A DNA stretch of 64,000 bases from Hippasteria phrygiana. Its lineage: Eukaryota; Echinodermata; Asteroidea; Valvatida; Goniasteridae. The stretch spans positions 248,001 through 312,000 of the forward strand of contig JAZGUH010000206.1 in NCBI GenBank assembly GCA_037893225.1. The letters run 5' to 3'. The notes under the pieces were generated by a model, which was given only the letters and a program-made list of their open reading frames with translations, was not told the origin of the DNA and did not search any database. Both the position numbers and the translations under genes were made by a program. Shown here piece by piece: positions 35,345 through 46,900 of the stretch (positions are counted from its first letter, which is position 1; every line of letters starts with the position of its first letter).

Positions 35345-36039
35345 CTGAAATAGAAAAATTTGAGAGGATTTGACTGATTTAAAATGAAAAGGCATACTCG
35401 ACTCTGTATTTTGACACTTCACTCACTTTGTCATCCTGATCCTGAATATGGATGGGCTTTATGCGAAACCCTGTTCTCAAGTGACTCAAGAACAGTATTC
35501 TCGGGTCTTCAATTTCTAATAAGGAAGTGCATACCGGAGTGCTTGGTGGTACCATTCAAGATGGCGACGCCCATGAAAGATGCAGCGAAAGTCGAAAGAC
35601 AAACTGAAAACAGAGGATCCGATATTTCCATTTGCTAATAACTTTTCTTATTCGGAAAAAGTGTTCCAGGATCTGAGGATATATGAATGTCCGGTGCTGT
35701 CAGCCATCTTCGTTCTTCTTGTTCTTCATCAAGTCCCCGGGGAGAGAAAATCCTGTTTGCAAACGGTTCCTAGTGATTTCCAGAGTGTAAGACTTGCTTA
35801 TTGGGCCTGTAACTAAAAAAAAAGCTCCGGCAACTTCCAACTCATTTGGTTGGATTGGGTCACAAATACAATCTGGCATCACAAATTGGGTGGATTTTTT
35901 TAAAGGAAAATTTGAAAATTAGTATAAGTTTTGGTTGCTTAAGTTGTTGTTTTTGCTTACAACTTAGGTTGTGATGTCACAGAGCAACTTTCTGCTAATT
36001 TTAATGCGCCACACAATACAAATGTTAACTTCTTATGAA

Positions 36040-36372
36040 TATACACAATGACCACAGCCGTGGTTTGAAAAAGACTGCCTGGCCGGTTGACATCTGTAGG
36101 CACATTCCGGTGCTAATTCAATCCATTCATTTTTAAACTATATTGTTCTTGTTGAATGGGAGTGTAATGAATAGATGGAGCTTTTTCAAACAAAGTTTTC
36201 ATTCATACGAAAGGGGGGGGGGGAGGTTAGTGGGGGTGGGGGGGGTGCGAGTGCGATGAATAGGACCCCTCTATTCAGTGTGGTGCCAATTATTTGCATT
36301 TATGCTTGGCTGCACAGCCCCGATCTTGGCATACCAGCAGCTTTTCAATAACAGCCGGACACAAGGGGTTAA
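36040..36372. mobile_element. TTAA MITE family B, with G-rich internal insertion
   Basis: GACCACAGCCGTGGTTTGAA start and CAAGGGGTTAA end match family B; a poly-G/GGGTGGGG stretch (36210-36250) interrupts it. Confidence 0.55.
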
Positions 36373-36473
36373 TATAACCAAATATGACAAGCTCCTAGAA
36401 ACTACACAAAATAATTAAACCATCGGAGGTGTTTATGACAAATAAAACATCTTGGGAGAAAAATGAAACTTAC

Positions 36474-36713
36474 ATTCGCAGTGTGGCGTCTCTTGCCTCT
36501 GCCAGTACGTAAGGTTGCCATTAAACTCACAAGTAGCCTCGCTGGATCCCACCAATCGGTAGCCGTTGATGCATTTGAGGTGACACACACAGCCATAGAC
36601 ATTACAACAATCACCGACATACTCCCCATACGCTGGGATGGGCAGGGTGGTGCAAACACGCTCTGATGACCGAAAGCGACAAAGATTGGTAATGGTGTCA
36701 TTTTCAATCAAAG
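36474..36713 (-). CDS. SVEP1-like: Exon 11: CCP-like module, cysteine-rich variant
   Basis: An 80-codon phase 1-1 exon with CCP elements (HLKCINGYRLVG, ATCEFNGNLTYW, PHCE) but a cysteine-rich N-terminal part (GDCCNVYGCVCHLKC) and a longer lead. The acceptor used here is CCAAAG before CTTTG, chosen because it restores phase. It is weaker than the other acceptors in the gene, so the exact 5' boundary is less certain. Confidence 0.75.
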
Positions 36714-37494
36714 CTTTGGCACAGAGTAACAGCTCAAATATTTAATTAAAAGTAGTATACCACATTTGCTTTTGTTTTAATTTTTAGAAATGAATGGATT
36801 TGGGGGTAGGTATTTTATAGCAAATACACTATCACCTGTTTAAAGTTTTGTGTGCATAGATGCTGGGGAAACAAAGAGAAAGAAAATGCTGTTCTTGTGG
36901 TCTGGTTCCCTCACCGTACATCAGACAAAACGGAGCAATTTGTAGACATCAGGGAATTACCAGGTCGGGGAAGTAGACTACCTGGCTTGCAGATGTTTAT
37001 GGATGTGTAAGGCCGCATCTGAAACTCTTGTCTAAGGCTATTGTCTAGGTGTGCGCCATTACAAATGCGTGAAGAAATGCTGACAATAGCCGTAGCCGTA
37101 GCCGTAGCTCTGGAAGCCCGTTTCGGACACGGCCTAACCAATTGCCAAACAAGATGTGGACTAACTGACGTTGGTAAATTGGGGGCAGTATTTAAAAAGT
37201 CAGTTTTTCCAATGATGGTCGGCCGACCAATCGCTGGAAATTGACACAAACATTCCACTTGTCTTGAAAATGACAGCATGCCAGGTGCCATGATTTCACA
37301 AGATGCCTGAGACTATTATTTACTTACAGTCAAGTAAGATATTTCATAATAATTCAGTAGTTTTGCTTTTTGACGATTGCAAATGCTGTATATTACCTTT
37401 AAAATGATCATGAATAGAAAAGAGAATCTCCTGATGAAAAGAAGAAAACGATAAAGGGGCACAAACAAATTTAAAGAATTAAGAAATTACTCAC

Positions 37495-37734
37495 CAACCA
37501 CTTCCATCTCAAAGGAGCATGCTGCTGAGTTACCAGCTGCGTCCACGGCATTGCAAATTATTGAGTGATGACCCAGGTCAAACTGTCCTGGTCCAGGGTT
37601 ACAGGTCACAGCTGGCTGGAGGTCACTGTTATCAGTGGCGGTGATCTGAAGGTTGAACTGGGCCACGTTTGACCCTCGGTCAGTGTAGAGGGTCAGAGCG
37701 GATGGGCAGTTTGTTAAACGCGGAGCCTCCACAT
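37495..37734 (-). CDS. SVEP1-like: Exon 10: complete HYR domain
   Basis: An 80-codon phase 1-1 exon holding a whole hyalin repeat: PRLTNCPSALTLYTD, ITATDNSDLQPAVTC, then HHSIICNAVDAAGNSAAC and FEMEVV. The AVDAAGN turn and paired cysteines match HYR. Unlike exons 5/6 it is not split by an intron. Confidence 0.92.
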
Positions 37735-37844
37735 CTGGAATATGGAAGACAAATATGAGTTGACATGTACTGGTTTATTTATTTTATTTTATTTTATATA
37801 TTTTTTTTTTTGGGGGGGGGGTTATCGCCCAGCACATGGCCTAA

Positions 37845-38312
37845 AGGCCACTCAAGGTGTGGGCTACAAAAGACAAGAAATATAAGCTATCTGTAGACAT
37901 TTTATTTGAATTGTGATATATTATAGGTGGAAGGGAAGCAAATTCCAGGTAAGGAGTTCCAAAGTAGAGTACGAGGGAAAAACTTGAAGAGAATCTCACA
38001 GTACTGGCCATTGAAACAACAACAGTGAAAGGATGTGATGAGACAGCCAGGCGAGTACAGTGCCTGAAAGTTTGGACAGGGGGAACTAACGATGAAAGGC
38101 CACTGGAACACCTTCCATGATAGTATCGATAAAAGAGACTCGATGAAGCAACAGAGCGTCGGACATGAAGGGGATCCAGGGAAGATGCGAGGTCCTGACC
38201 AAACACGCCGCAAAATGTTATCACCAAGGGACAAATAGCAAGGCGGAGCACCAGCCCAGATGTGGCTGCAGTATTCCATGACAGGACGTATGGCTGCTAC
38301 AATGAGCACTTA
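37845..38312 (-). pseudogene. LINE fragment, RT C-terminal end
   Basis: Minus-strand frame starts with AAIRPVMEYCSHIWAGAPP, the typical start of the C-terminal part of CR1/Jockey-type reverse transcriptases, and then loses frame; the 3' side has YSPGCLITSFHCC-like and LLWNSLPG pieces. Several shorter relatives occur (27255, 54200, 55335, 61145). Confidence 0.75.
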
Positions 38313-38537
38313 TTAACCCCTTGAGTACGTTTTTTTTTACGGGAGACGTCGGGGTGTTGCAGCGGTTCTGGCAGCCAAGCGAACCGCTTCAATGTGTTTG
38401 TGCAGTCAAGCGTAACATAAACAATAATCCAACAATGGATTGAAACTGCACAAATGGTGGAAAATGGCATCATCATCCGGCCTGGTGGCACTTTTCTTTT
38501 TGACACCATATGGCGTCATCCGTACGCAAGGGGTTAA
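38313..38537. mobile_element. TTAA MITE family A (inverted orientation)
   Basis: TTAACCCCTTGAGTACG to GTACGCAAGGGGTTAA; lies at the edge of the LINE fragment. Interior matches the other family A copies in reverse. Confidence 0.72.
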
Positions 38538-39014
38538 GTACAAAAGTTAATGTCAACACAAACCTGAAAACATAAATTTGGTGCCGTCAAGCTGCCACTG
38601 CCAAAATTGTACCTACAGCCACCCTAAAAAAATGTGTTTATCATCCCCCAAAAACCTTGTTTATTTATTTATTTATTTTTGGTGGCATTTACAATAGTGC
38701 ATTTATGGTATTTTTACCTCCAGATTAGAAGATTTCTGGAAATCTGCCAACGCTATCCGAAACTGGGGTCCTTAGAAGTTGGGTATTGCCCAAAATATCT
38801 TTGGCACCCCCACAAATTTTAGGTCCAAATCCATATTTTCCACAAATAAAATGACAGAAGAAAACCACGACTGTCCACAAATAACACAATTTTCCCCATG
38901 AAATTAGCACACAAATCCTATCCTGCCCAAAATATGAAATCATCGGTCAAACTCCCCTCCAGCAAATCAAAAAATGATCAGTACCATATTCACTTGCCAC
39001 CCAAATTTTATTTA

Positions 39015-39290
39015 TTTTCAAAGTGAACAAAGAAACTGGCAGGAGCGGGATTCGAACCTGCGACCTCCGGGTTACCGTACCGGCACTCTACCAACTGAGC
39101 TATCTTGCCCTATGTTGGCGGTCTCCCAAATTGTCAGTATCTTTGTTCGGGTGGGCGCTAGTCAGAAGTCATAAACCCAGAATGCCGTATAGCCAGGGAT
39201 CACACCCAATTTTACGATACAACCTGGGAAGCGACATTGTGGGGATCACTCAATTAGGATACGACTTTTTTTTAACTTATAATTCGTCAG
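39015..39290 (-). mobile_element. tRNA-derived SINE-like repeat, full copy
   Basis: Read on the minus strand: GTGATCCCCACAATGTCGCT head, GGGAGACCGCCAACATAGGG, box A TAGCTCAGTTGGTAGAGTG, box B GGTTCGAATCC, then CAGTTTCTTTGTTCACTTTG. It shows the uninterrupted form of the repeat seen split at 9470-10880. Confidence 0.75.
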
Positions 39291-39334
39291 ACAATCCACA
39301 AGGGAAACTGACTAGGTAAATTTGAATACATTTT

Positions 39335-39535
39335 CAAAGTGAACAAAGAAACTGACAATTTGGGAGACCGCCAACATAGGGCAAGATAGCTCAGTTGGTA
39401 GAGCGCCGGTACGGTAACCCGGAGGTCGCAGGTTCAAATCCCGCTCCTGTCAGTTTCTTTGTTCACTTTGAAAAATTGTATTTAGTGATCCCCATGAGTG
39501 ATCCCCACAATGTCGCTTCCCAGGTTTGTTTTGGG
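39335..39535 (+). mobile_element. tRNA-derived SINE-like repeat, facing copy
   Basis: Starts TTTTCAAAGTGAACAAAGAA and, after the tRNA-like part (about 39377-39451), ends with the inverse CTTTGTTCACTTTGAAAA. A second head (CCCCACAATGTCGCTTCCCA) follows. Paired head-to-head with the copy at 39015-39290. Confidence 0.75.
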
Positions 39536-40048
39536 GGAGGCTTGTGGGGGCTTGTATTTCTAATTTCCTTCATGTGCAATTTTATTGCTCTCAATTAGTA
39601 CTCCATTTTTATTTTGTCTTTTTATCAACCCTTCATGAATACTTAATAAGACAGTTTACCCATTCCTATTGGTCGAGAGCCTGTCACATGGGTAGTTTTA
39701 AACAGGTGATAAAAGTACCAGCTGGTTTTAAACACGTTTTCCGGTGTCACATGTAATTTAGACTCATACGAAATCTGGTCCTTTTATTGGATGAAAACTA
39801 GCGCGACCAGTCACTCTCCTAATTACGCAAGCGCAATACCACCAATGAGTCCGTATTAAGAGTCCATAAAGTCACACTATACCGGCACTGCTGCGTTCTG
39901 CGTCACATCACGCCACATCGCACAGTACGCATCACGCGATTGTTACAATTTTCATATAAGGAAATTTGTAGCAGTACTCACATCAGCACATATTTTCCCC
40001 TTATTTAAATATGTTCAGCTGGGATGGGGTCAGTTTCAGTGACATATT

Positions 40049-40792
40049 GGGTGCGTTCAAGTAGCTTACCCGGATCGACTCGGGTGAAGGCAGACGGCTT
40101 AGCTGGGCTAAAAGAACGCTCATACGCCCTCTCCTGTTGATGTCGCCTTGCACTTGAGTCGGCCATGGGGGAATAAGAGTCGGCAATTGTGTAGTTACGA
40201 ACCCCTCTTTATGTTTAATCCATTTCGAGTCAAGGTTGTTATTATCATTCCAAAATGAATTTATCAACCTAAAGTATACTTCTCTCAATTCTAATGACAT
40301 CATTTTTTGTAATTCTGAACAGTTTCTTACAGTAGAAAATGCAATTTTCTTACATGTTTTGCGGTTGGTGTCTTGCGAATCGGAGCGGTCTTCGCCATCT
40401 TTATTTACGTGTTGCATTTTATCATCTTCAAAAAAATTCCCACAAAATATTTAAAACTCTGCCCTCTATCTACGACATACCTGTTGGATTTTAATGTCGC
40501 AATCAGTTTGCTAAGTCCAATAACTTAAAAGTGGATTTTGTTCTCTTATAGGAACAGTCCTTAACTACACAATCGCCCTTGAGGTCAACCATCATTAATT
40601 CCCCGCTTCAGTAGAATCTGTGGGCAATCAGACTTAACTACGCATGCGTGTGACGTAATTCCACCAGAGAATCTGCCCCGCGAGCAGGGTCTGTGGTGGC
40701 TGACCCGAGTGAGCCCCGGGTATGACGTTAGACCTAATCGAACGGCACGGGGCTAACCTGAGTCGACCAAGGTGAGCTACTTAAACGCACCC
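40049..40792. mobile_element. 744-bp element with about 40-bp TIRs
   Basis: Ends GGGTGCGTTCAAGTAGCTTA and the inverse of the right end (GGGTGCGTTTAAGTAGCTCA), then GACTCGGGT-like sequence. A 138-codon minus-strand frame (40001-40417) crosses the end and shows no known domain. Confidence 0.65.
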
Positions 40793-41007
40793 TTAGTCAC
40801 TCCATTTGATTTCTTAATTATTCTTAGGATGACTTGTTTATATTAACCTAGTTGTGCTCCTATTTTTAAAGTCTTGTCTTTGTATTTTTGTTTTGATGTA
40901 TTTTTCTTTTTAATGTGTGGGCCCCAAATGATCAGCTGTTGCTGGATGGGTGAGCCTCATTAAAGATGGTTTTAAATAAATAAAGTCAGATCCATCTCTC
41001 TCCTTAC

Positions 41008-41208
41008 CCACACACTCAATTTCGGACACGTCCTCAGACCACCTTCCACTTCCGACGCAGTGGACGTAAATGCTTCCCACAGGTTCAATCCTGAAGCCCT
41101 GCTGTGAGCATGAAAACATGCAGCTGTGCCCGAACACGGGCTGGCTGGAACACACCGACGGGGACACATCAATACCCGGGGCGGGGTCCAGGGCTGAACA
41201 TTCAATTT
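41008..41208 (-). CDS. SVEP1-like: Exon 9: CCP/sushi module
   Basis: A 67-codon phase 1-1 exon: EIECSALDPAPGIDVSP, HSCMFSCSQQGFRIE, HCVGSGRWSED, EIECV. A CCP with an extra cysteine (SVCSSQP) in the hypervariable loop. The donor is GTAAGG. Confidence 0.9.
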
Positions 41209-41710
41209 CTGTTGTGTACAAACAATAAAAAAAACAGCATTTTTGCATCATATTCTCCAAAGCGCTTATTATAATACTTCTCTTCAGACAGGCACATCCT
41301 TGATTGAAGACATGGTAGGGACTGAAAATCCAATCCACATAGTACACCTGGGTGGGAATTGAATTGGGGTTACCAGAGGTGGAAGACGAGGAAAGAAAAA
41401 CGTAATGAGTGTAAAGTCAAACTATGGCATTTTCAGTTACAGGCAGACATAACCATTTTGTTCACAGGGAAGTTGATTTTGGGACTGACATTTTACAACC
41501 AAATGCCCTTTCCTATCCTATCCTAAAGTCTAAAAATTGAATTCAATCTCCCAAATATTGCTTGAACCAATTTCTTTTTTGTACTGAGAGTAGTGTAACT
41601 GAGCTACATTTACTAAAAAATAAGAATTCGAGACTCTGACAACTTCAAAACGTTACAACATGGGCTACGAATGTGCTACAGCAACACATAGTGTGTTAGT
41701 AAATTGTTAC

Positions 41711-41899
41711 CATTGCAGACGAGGTCTGTTCCTGACCACGTGCCATCAGCCAGGCAGCGGGACCTTCCACCATCGCTGGTCTCAGCCTCGTAACCATTCT
41801 CACAGTAGAAGGAACACTCGGTGCCGTAGGGTTCAGAGGGTAGAGTACAGCCAGACTTGACGGAATTTGGCGGGGTGGGCTGGGACGGACACCTCACAA
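41711..41899 (-). CDS. SVEP1-like: Exon 8: CCP/sushi module
   Basis: A 63-codon phase 1-1 exon: VRCPSQPTPPNSVKSG, GTECSFYCENGYEAE, SRCLADGTWSG, LVCN. All four CCP cysteines and the core tryptophan are present. The donor is GTAACA and the acceptor is TTTCAG. Confidence 0.92.
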
Positions 41900-41979
41900 C
41901 TGAAAGGAGTCGAAAAAGAAATTGTGATAGAGAAAGGAATGACTAGAGCCTTAATCAGGACCTTTTCATGTAACATTAA

Positions 41980-42351
41980 TCAACCTCTTGAATACGAACG
42001 GCGGCCATAGCCGGTTGTCATCTATACGCGCATTCCTGTGTGTACTCAATCTATTGTTTGCCTACAGACGAATTCGGCGACCAAAATTGGAAGCATTTAC
42101 TGCGGTGGCATCACGCTCGCGTGCGTATTTTACGCATGCGCTCGATGCAGCTTCGACCAACAGGGTGTTTACAACTTGCCAAAATGCGCGCGCGACTGAA
42201 ATTAAAGAACGCGCGCAACCTGCATGCGAGCGCGGCACCACTGTAAAAATGGCGTCGGCGAATTCCTGTATTGTGTGCATTATGCTTAGCTGCACAAGCC
42301 CAAATTAGCATACCAGCACTCCATTAACAACAGCTGGACAGAATGGGTTAA
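41980..42351. mobile_element. TTAA MITE family B carrying a nested TA-flanked MITE
   Basis: Family B sequence (TTGAATACGAACGGCGGCC to GAATGGGTTAA) interrupted at TTTGCC-TA by family C (42065-42268). The uninterrupted junction is visible at about 19434-19444. Confidence 0.75.
42065..42268. mobile_element. TA-flanked MITE (mariner-like) family C, nested copy
   Basis: CAGACGAATTCGGCGACC to GTCGGCGAATTCCTG with TA at 42063-42064 and 42269-42270. 204 bp, GC-rich palindromic interior with GCGTGCGTATTTTACGCAT. Confidence 0.78.
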
Positions 42352-42760
42352 AGCATACTGATCTAGTACTAAGCAGATAATAGATTGCATCAATTCTATT
42401 ATTTATACATTTTGAAAATGAATAAAACTGCTGCAAACTGCTGACTGACTGAATGGACCTGAAATATACAAATCAAAAAATTAGCTGGCCTGACGTTTCG
42501 AACTTAAGCAAGTTCTTTCTCAAAGGTGAATGACAGAGTACAAGAAACAAACATGTAGGGAACACACATGCATGAGGGGGTGGGTGGAGAAACACAAAAG
42601 AGGGATGCAAAGGAGCATGGCAGATAGGCAGTGGGTAAACATCAAAGGGAGAGGAAAGGACAGCCAGGAAGACAGGAACAAAGAGGTGTGATTAGGGTAA
42701 GGATGGAGGAGGGGAGGGATTAAGATGAAGGTTGAAGCTGGGGAAATGGACAAAGGAGTG

Positions 42761-42789
42761 TGGTTAGGGGGGGGGGGGGGGGGGGGGGT
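42761..42789. repeat. Poly-G tract
   Basis: About 20 consecutive G after GGTTAG. Similar tracts occur at 10220-10241, 22886-22898 and 37811-37820, and as poly-C at 11369-11388. Confidence 0.85.
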
Positions 42790-43075
42790 TTGAATTGAAG
42801 GTGGTAATAGGGCAAGAAAAGGAACAAAGAGAAGTGGCAAGGATAAACAGGAAATGGAAAGACAACACCATTTGGCCAAGAGACCCCAAGAGGGTTATGC
42901 CAGGAGGATAATCTGTAAACAAATGACAATGGGGGAAAAATTTATACATTTTTTTCACCCAGGCTGTGTGTGCCCAAACAGTTTAAAACTGGTTTACAGT
43001 GGGGCCCTGCATACATTTTTAATTAAAGTTGGGTAAAGTGAAATTCACAAGCAAAAAGTACATCTGTGAGATGGA

Positions 43076-43290
43076 TTAAACCCCTTGCGTACGGATGATG
43101 CCAAATGGCGCAAAAAGAAATTGCCACCAGGCCGGATAATGTCTATAGATGCCATTTTCTGCATTTTCAATCCATCGTTGGATTACTGTGTTCGTGACGC
43201 TTGGCTGCACAAGCTTTTTGTGTCTGTTTTGCTTGGCTGCAAAGCCGACACGGCACCACGGTGTCTCACTGTGATAACCGAATGGGTTAA
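43076..43290. mobile_element. TTAA MITE family A
   Basis: TTAAACCCCTTGCGTACGG to AATGGGTTAA. Full-length copy; followed by an AATATTTACAC(A/C)AAT simple repeat to 43410. Confidence 0.7.
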
Positions 43291-43709
43291 GAACATTAAT
43301 ACTTACAAATATAAGAATGTTTACACAAATACATGAATATTTGCGCATACAAAAATATTTACACCAATATAAAAATATTTACACAAATACAAGAATAAAA
43401 CACAAATAAATCTATACAGTTAAATGTCCAACTTTCCAGTATAAGGTTATTGCTGATTTACTGGATGGGCGAAAAACTCGCGAAAAAAATAACTTACCAA
43501 ATTACCATGGCAACCAAGTTTATAGATGTAGATAAGCGCAAAAAGCAGAGATATGACTAATGGATGGCTTTACAAAACTCTGATTTAAATGTACCTGAGG
43601 AGTTCATGTTCTCAATTGTTCAGGCAGATTATTCCATATACTACCGCCACTCACTTATGAGTAACACAATTAACTTTCACAGGCCACAAAAGAGACCAAA
43701 AGTACTTAC

Positions 43710-43901
43710 TTGTACAGACAGTAGTCTGCCCGTCCCAGTAGGGATTGTCATCACTAGTCAGCTGACAGGTCCTAGCTGGTGATCCACTCAGAGTATAGCC
43801 GGTATTACACTCCAGATCGCACTGGGTACCAGCGATGGGACTGGTATGGTCACAGAGGATAGAACCAGAGGTTGGAGCTTGGAGTCTCTCACAACGATAC
43901 A
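43710..43901 (-). CDS. SVEP1-like: Exon 7: CCP/sushi module beside the minisatellite
   Basis: A 64-codon phase 1-1 exon encoding a CCP: YRCERLQAPTSGSILC, GTQCDLECNTGYTL, RTCQLTSDD, VCT. The acceptor (CCCCCAG before TGTATCG) and roughly the first 35-40 coding bases also form part of the adjacent tandem repeat. Repeat units read CTGTCAG then TGTATTGTTG and then a GAGAGACTG-like stretch. The exon itself keeps an open frame and the expected cysteines, so it looks functional. Confidence 0.88.
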
Positions 43902-46900
43902 CTGGGGGAAACGAAGAGACATTTTGGGTGATAACAGGGGAGAGACAAATGAAGGCAGACATGGTGAGAGATTCAATATGGTCCGAGATTGGAGCCTTCA
44001 GTCTCTCAACAATACACTGACAGAAAGAGACACACTGATTGATAACTGGTAAGAGACAAATGAAGACACAGAGGTGACACACAGGGTGAGAGATTCAATA
44101 TGGTCCAAGATTGGAGCCCTCAGTCTCTCAACAATACACTGACAGAAAGAGACATACTGATTGATAATAGGTGAGAGACAAATGAAGACACAGAGGTGAC
44201 ACACAGGGTGAGAGATACAATATGGTCCAAGATTGGAGCCTTCAGTCTCTCAACAATACACTGATAGAAAGAGACATACTGATTGATAACTGGTAAGAGA
44301 CAAATGAAGACACAGAGGTGACACACAGGGTGAGAGATTCAATATGGTCCAAGATTGGAGCCCTCAGTCTCTCAACAATACACTGATAGAAAGAGACATA
44401 CTGATTGATAACTGGTAAGAGACAAATGAAGACACAGAGGTGACACACAGGGTGAGAGATTCAATATGGTCCAAGATTGGAGCCCTCAGTCTCTCTCAAC
44501 AATACACTGACAGAAAGAGACATACTGATTGATAGCTGGTAAGAGACAAATGAAGAAACAGAGGTGACACACAGGGTGAGAGATTCAATATGGTCCAAGA
44601 TTGGAGCCTTCAGTCACTCACAACAATACACTGATAGAAAGAGACATACTGATTGATAATAGGTGAGAGACAAATGAAGACACAGAGGTGACACACAGGG
44701 TGAGAGATTCAATATGGTCCAAGATTGGAGCCTTCAGTCACTCACAACAATACACTGATAGAAAGAGACATACTGATTGATAATAGGTGAGAGACAAATG
44801 AAGACACAGAGGTGACACACGGGGTGAGAGATTCAATATGGTCCAAGATTGGAGCCTTCAGTCACTCACAACAATACACTGATAGAAAGAGACATACTGA
44901 TTGATAATAGGTGAGAGACAAATGAAGACACAGAGGTGACACACAGGGTGAGAGATTCAATATGGTCCAAGATTGGAGCCTTCAGTCACTCACAACAATA
45001 CACTGATAGAAAGAGACATACTGATTGATAATAGGTGAGAGACAAATGAAGAAACAGAGGTGACACACAGGGTGAGAGATTCAATATGGTCCAAGATTGG
45101 AGCCCTCAGTCTCTCTCAACAATACACTGACAGAAAGAGACATACTGATTGATAGCTGGTAAGAGACAAATGAAGAAACAGAGGTGACACACAGGGTGAG
45201 AGATTCAATATGGTCCAAGATTGGAGCCTTCAGTCACTCACAACAATACACTGATAGAAAGAGACATACTGATTGATAATAGGTGAGAGACAAATGAAGA
45301 CACAGAGGTGACACACGGGGTGAGAGATTCAATATGGTCCAAGATTGGAGCCTTCAGTCACTCACAACAATACACTGATAGAAAGAGACATACTGATTGA
45401 TAATAGGTGAGAGACAAATGAAGACACAGAGGTGACACACAGGGTGAGAGATTCAATATGGTCCAAGATTGGAGCCTTCAGTCACTCACAACAATACACT
45501 GATAGAAAGAGACATACTGATTGATAATAGGTGAGAGACAAATGAAGACACAGAGGTGACACACAGGGTGAGAGATTCAATATGGTCCAAGATTGGAGCC
45601 TTCAGTCTCTCAACAATACACTGATAGAAAGAGACATACTGATTGATAATAGGTGAGAGACAAATGAAGACACAGAGGTGACACACAGGGTGAGAGATTC
45701 AATATGGTCCAAGATTGGAGCCCTCAGTCTCTCTCAACAATACACTGACAGAAAGAGACATACTGATTGATAATAGGTGAGAGACAAATGGAGACACAGA
45801 GGTGACACACAGGGTGAGAGATTCAATATGGTCCAAGATTGGAGCCCTCAGTCTCTCACAACAATACACTGACAGAAAGAGACATACTGATTGATAATAG
45901 GTGAGAGACAAATGAAGACACAGAGGTGACACACAGGGTGAGAGATTCAATATGGTCCAAGATTGGAGCCCTCAGTCTCTCACAACAATACACTGACAGA
46001 AAGAGACATACTGATTGATAACTGGTAAGAGACAAATGAAGAAACAGAGGTGACACACAGGGTGAGAGATTCAATATGGTCCAAGATTGGAGCCTTCAGT
46101 CTCTCTCAACAATACACTGATAGAAAGAGACATACTGATTGATAATAGGTGAGAGACAAATGAAGACACAGAGGTGACACACAGGGTGAGAGATTCAATA
46201 TGGTCCAAGATTGGAGCCCTCAGTCTCTCTCAACAATACACTGACAGAAAGAGACATACTGATTGATAGCTGGTAAGAGACAAATGAAGACACAGAGGTG
46301 ACACACATGGTGACAGATTCAATATGGTCCAAGATTGGAGCCCTCAGTCTCTCAACAATACACTGACAGAAAGAGACATACTGATTGATAATAGGTGAGA
46401 GACAAATGAAGACACAGAGGTGACACACAGGGTGAGAGATACAATATGGTCCAAGATTGGAGCCTTCAGTCTCTCTCAACAATACACTGATAGAAAGAGA
46501 CATAATGATTGATAATAGGTGAGAGACAAATGAAGACACAGAGGTGACACACAGGGTGAGAGATTCAATATGGGCCAAGATTGGAGCCCTCAGTCTCTCT
46601 CAACAATACACTGACAGAAAGAGACATACTGATTGATAGCTGGTAAGAGACAAATGAAGACACAGAGGTGACACACATGGTGACAGATTCAATATGGTCC
46701 AAGATTGGAGCCCTCAGTCTCTCAACAATACACTGACAGAAAGAGACATACTGATTGATAATAGGTGAGAGACAAATGAAGACACAGAGGTGACACACAG
46801 GGTGAGAGATTCAATATGGTCCAAGATTGGAGCCCTCAGTCTCTCAACAATACACTGATAGAAAGAGACATACTGATTGATAATAGGTAAGAGACAAATG

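Noticed and set aside
39377..39451. Functional tRNA gene
   Set aside because: Box A and B are good, but the acceptor stem does not pair (GGGCAAG against TCCTGTC) and the sequence is repeated with shared flanks, so it is a tRNA-derived repeat. The same applies to 10790, 28505, 51545, 51645, 60187 and 61350.
40001..40417. 138-codon minus-strand frame
   Set aside because: Crosses the end of a TIR element and shows no transposase or other known motif.
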